From positions 1 to 35,947 of the forward strand of contig SHXN01000004.1 of NCBI GenBank assembly GCA_009693305.1: a DNA stretch of 35,947 nucleotides, given 5' to 3'. Numbering within the stretch: the stretch's first letter is position 1; every line of letters begins with the position of its first letter. Of this stretch, positions 35,903 to 35,947 are shown piece by piece. Both the position numbers and the translations under genes were made by a program. The notes under the pieces are model-generated. The model did no database searches and was not told where the DNA came from. It worked only from the letters and a program-made list of their open reading frames with translations. This DNA is from Limnohabitans sp. (lineage in GTDB: Bacteria > Pseudomonadota > Gammaproteobacteria > Burkholderiales > Burkholderiaceae_C).

Positions 35903-35947
35903 ATGAATCTTTATTTCAAATTTTTAAGTCCCCGTGTTTGGCTAGAC
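35903..35947 (+). CDS. Start of an unidentified gene, hflK position
   Basis: An ATG at 35903 opens a frame (MNLYFKFLSPRVWLD) that runs off the right edge after 15 codons. In relatives hflK follows hflX, and the position fits. The residues visible do not match the NDPxWG opening I expect for betaproteobacterial HflK. No Shine-Dalgarno is obvious. It is a candidate coding start only. Confidence 0.3.
   Translation, partial: MNLYFKFLSPRVWLD

Noticed and set aside
1-35947. Mobile element, prophage, CRISPR array, toxin-antitoxin or defence system
   Set aside because: No transposase, integrase, terminal inverted repeats, spaced direct-repeat arrays or paired small ORFs were seen. Genes on both sides are conserved housekeeping genes in familiar order.

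Overview
The window looks like a conserved chromosomal stretch of a betaproteobacterium, most likely Burkholderiales with a moderate-to-low GC, streamlined genome (Polynucleobacter-like or a relative). This rests on gene content and protein style: homodimeric AceE, an E3 carrying its own lipoyl domain, sucA-sucB-lpd followed by zapE, and the block ndk-rlmN-ispG-hisS-yfgM-bamB-der-hfq-hflX. Genes are dense and no gene-free stretch exceeds 300 bases. I see no tRNA, rRNA, CRISPR, transposase, integrase or phage gene.

Layout. (1) 1-4337, minus strand: the start of an oligopeptidase A-like M3 peptidase gene, folD, and a two-component pair (FixJ-type regulator plus PAS/histidine kinase) ending in a good intrinsic terminator. 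(2) 4489-10330, plus strand: the pyruvate dehydrogenase operon aceE-aceF-lpdA, divergent from the sensor kinase. (3) 10363-13525: a decayed NlpC/P60 gene on the minus strand, then an isochorismatase-fold hydrolase and propionyl-CoA synthetase prpE on the plus strand. (4) 13711-19315: the 2-oxoglutarate dehydrogenase operon sucA-sucB-lpd. (5) 19409-23245: zapE, a frameshifted secreted Lys/Glu-rich protein gene, and a DinG/YoaA-type helicase. (6) 23256-26817: bamD (minus), then rluD, scpB and rluB. (7) 26953-35947: ndk, rlmN, ispG, hisS, yfgM, bamB, der, hfq, hflX and the first codons of one more gene.

How the genes fit together. The centre of the window is acyl-CoA entry metabolism: pyruvate to acetyl-CoA, propionate to propionyl-CoA and 2-oxoglutarate to succinyl-CoA, with two separate E3 genes. 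The two-component pair facing aceE is a natural candidate regulator of the PDH operon, by position only. The flanks are housekeeping functions: C1-folate metabolism, outer-membrane assembly (bamD, bamB, yfgM), rRNA modification and ribosome assembly (rluD, rluB, rlmN, der), isoprenoid and histidyl-tRNA synthesis, and RNA chaperone and ribosome-rescue GTPase functions.

I did not find a convincing previously undescribed system. The points most worth a second look are signs of gene decay or loss: an NlpC/P60 gene that has lost both its catalytic cysteine and its C-terminus, a conserved secreted-protein gene broken at an A8 tract, and a direct rlmN-ispG junction where rodZ (and often a pilF-like gene) normally sits. 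Several ORF-track starts are too long; corrected starts are given below.
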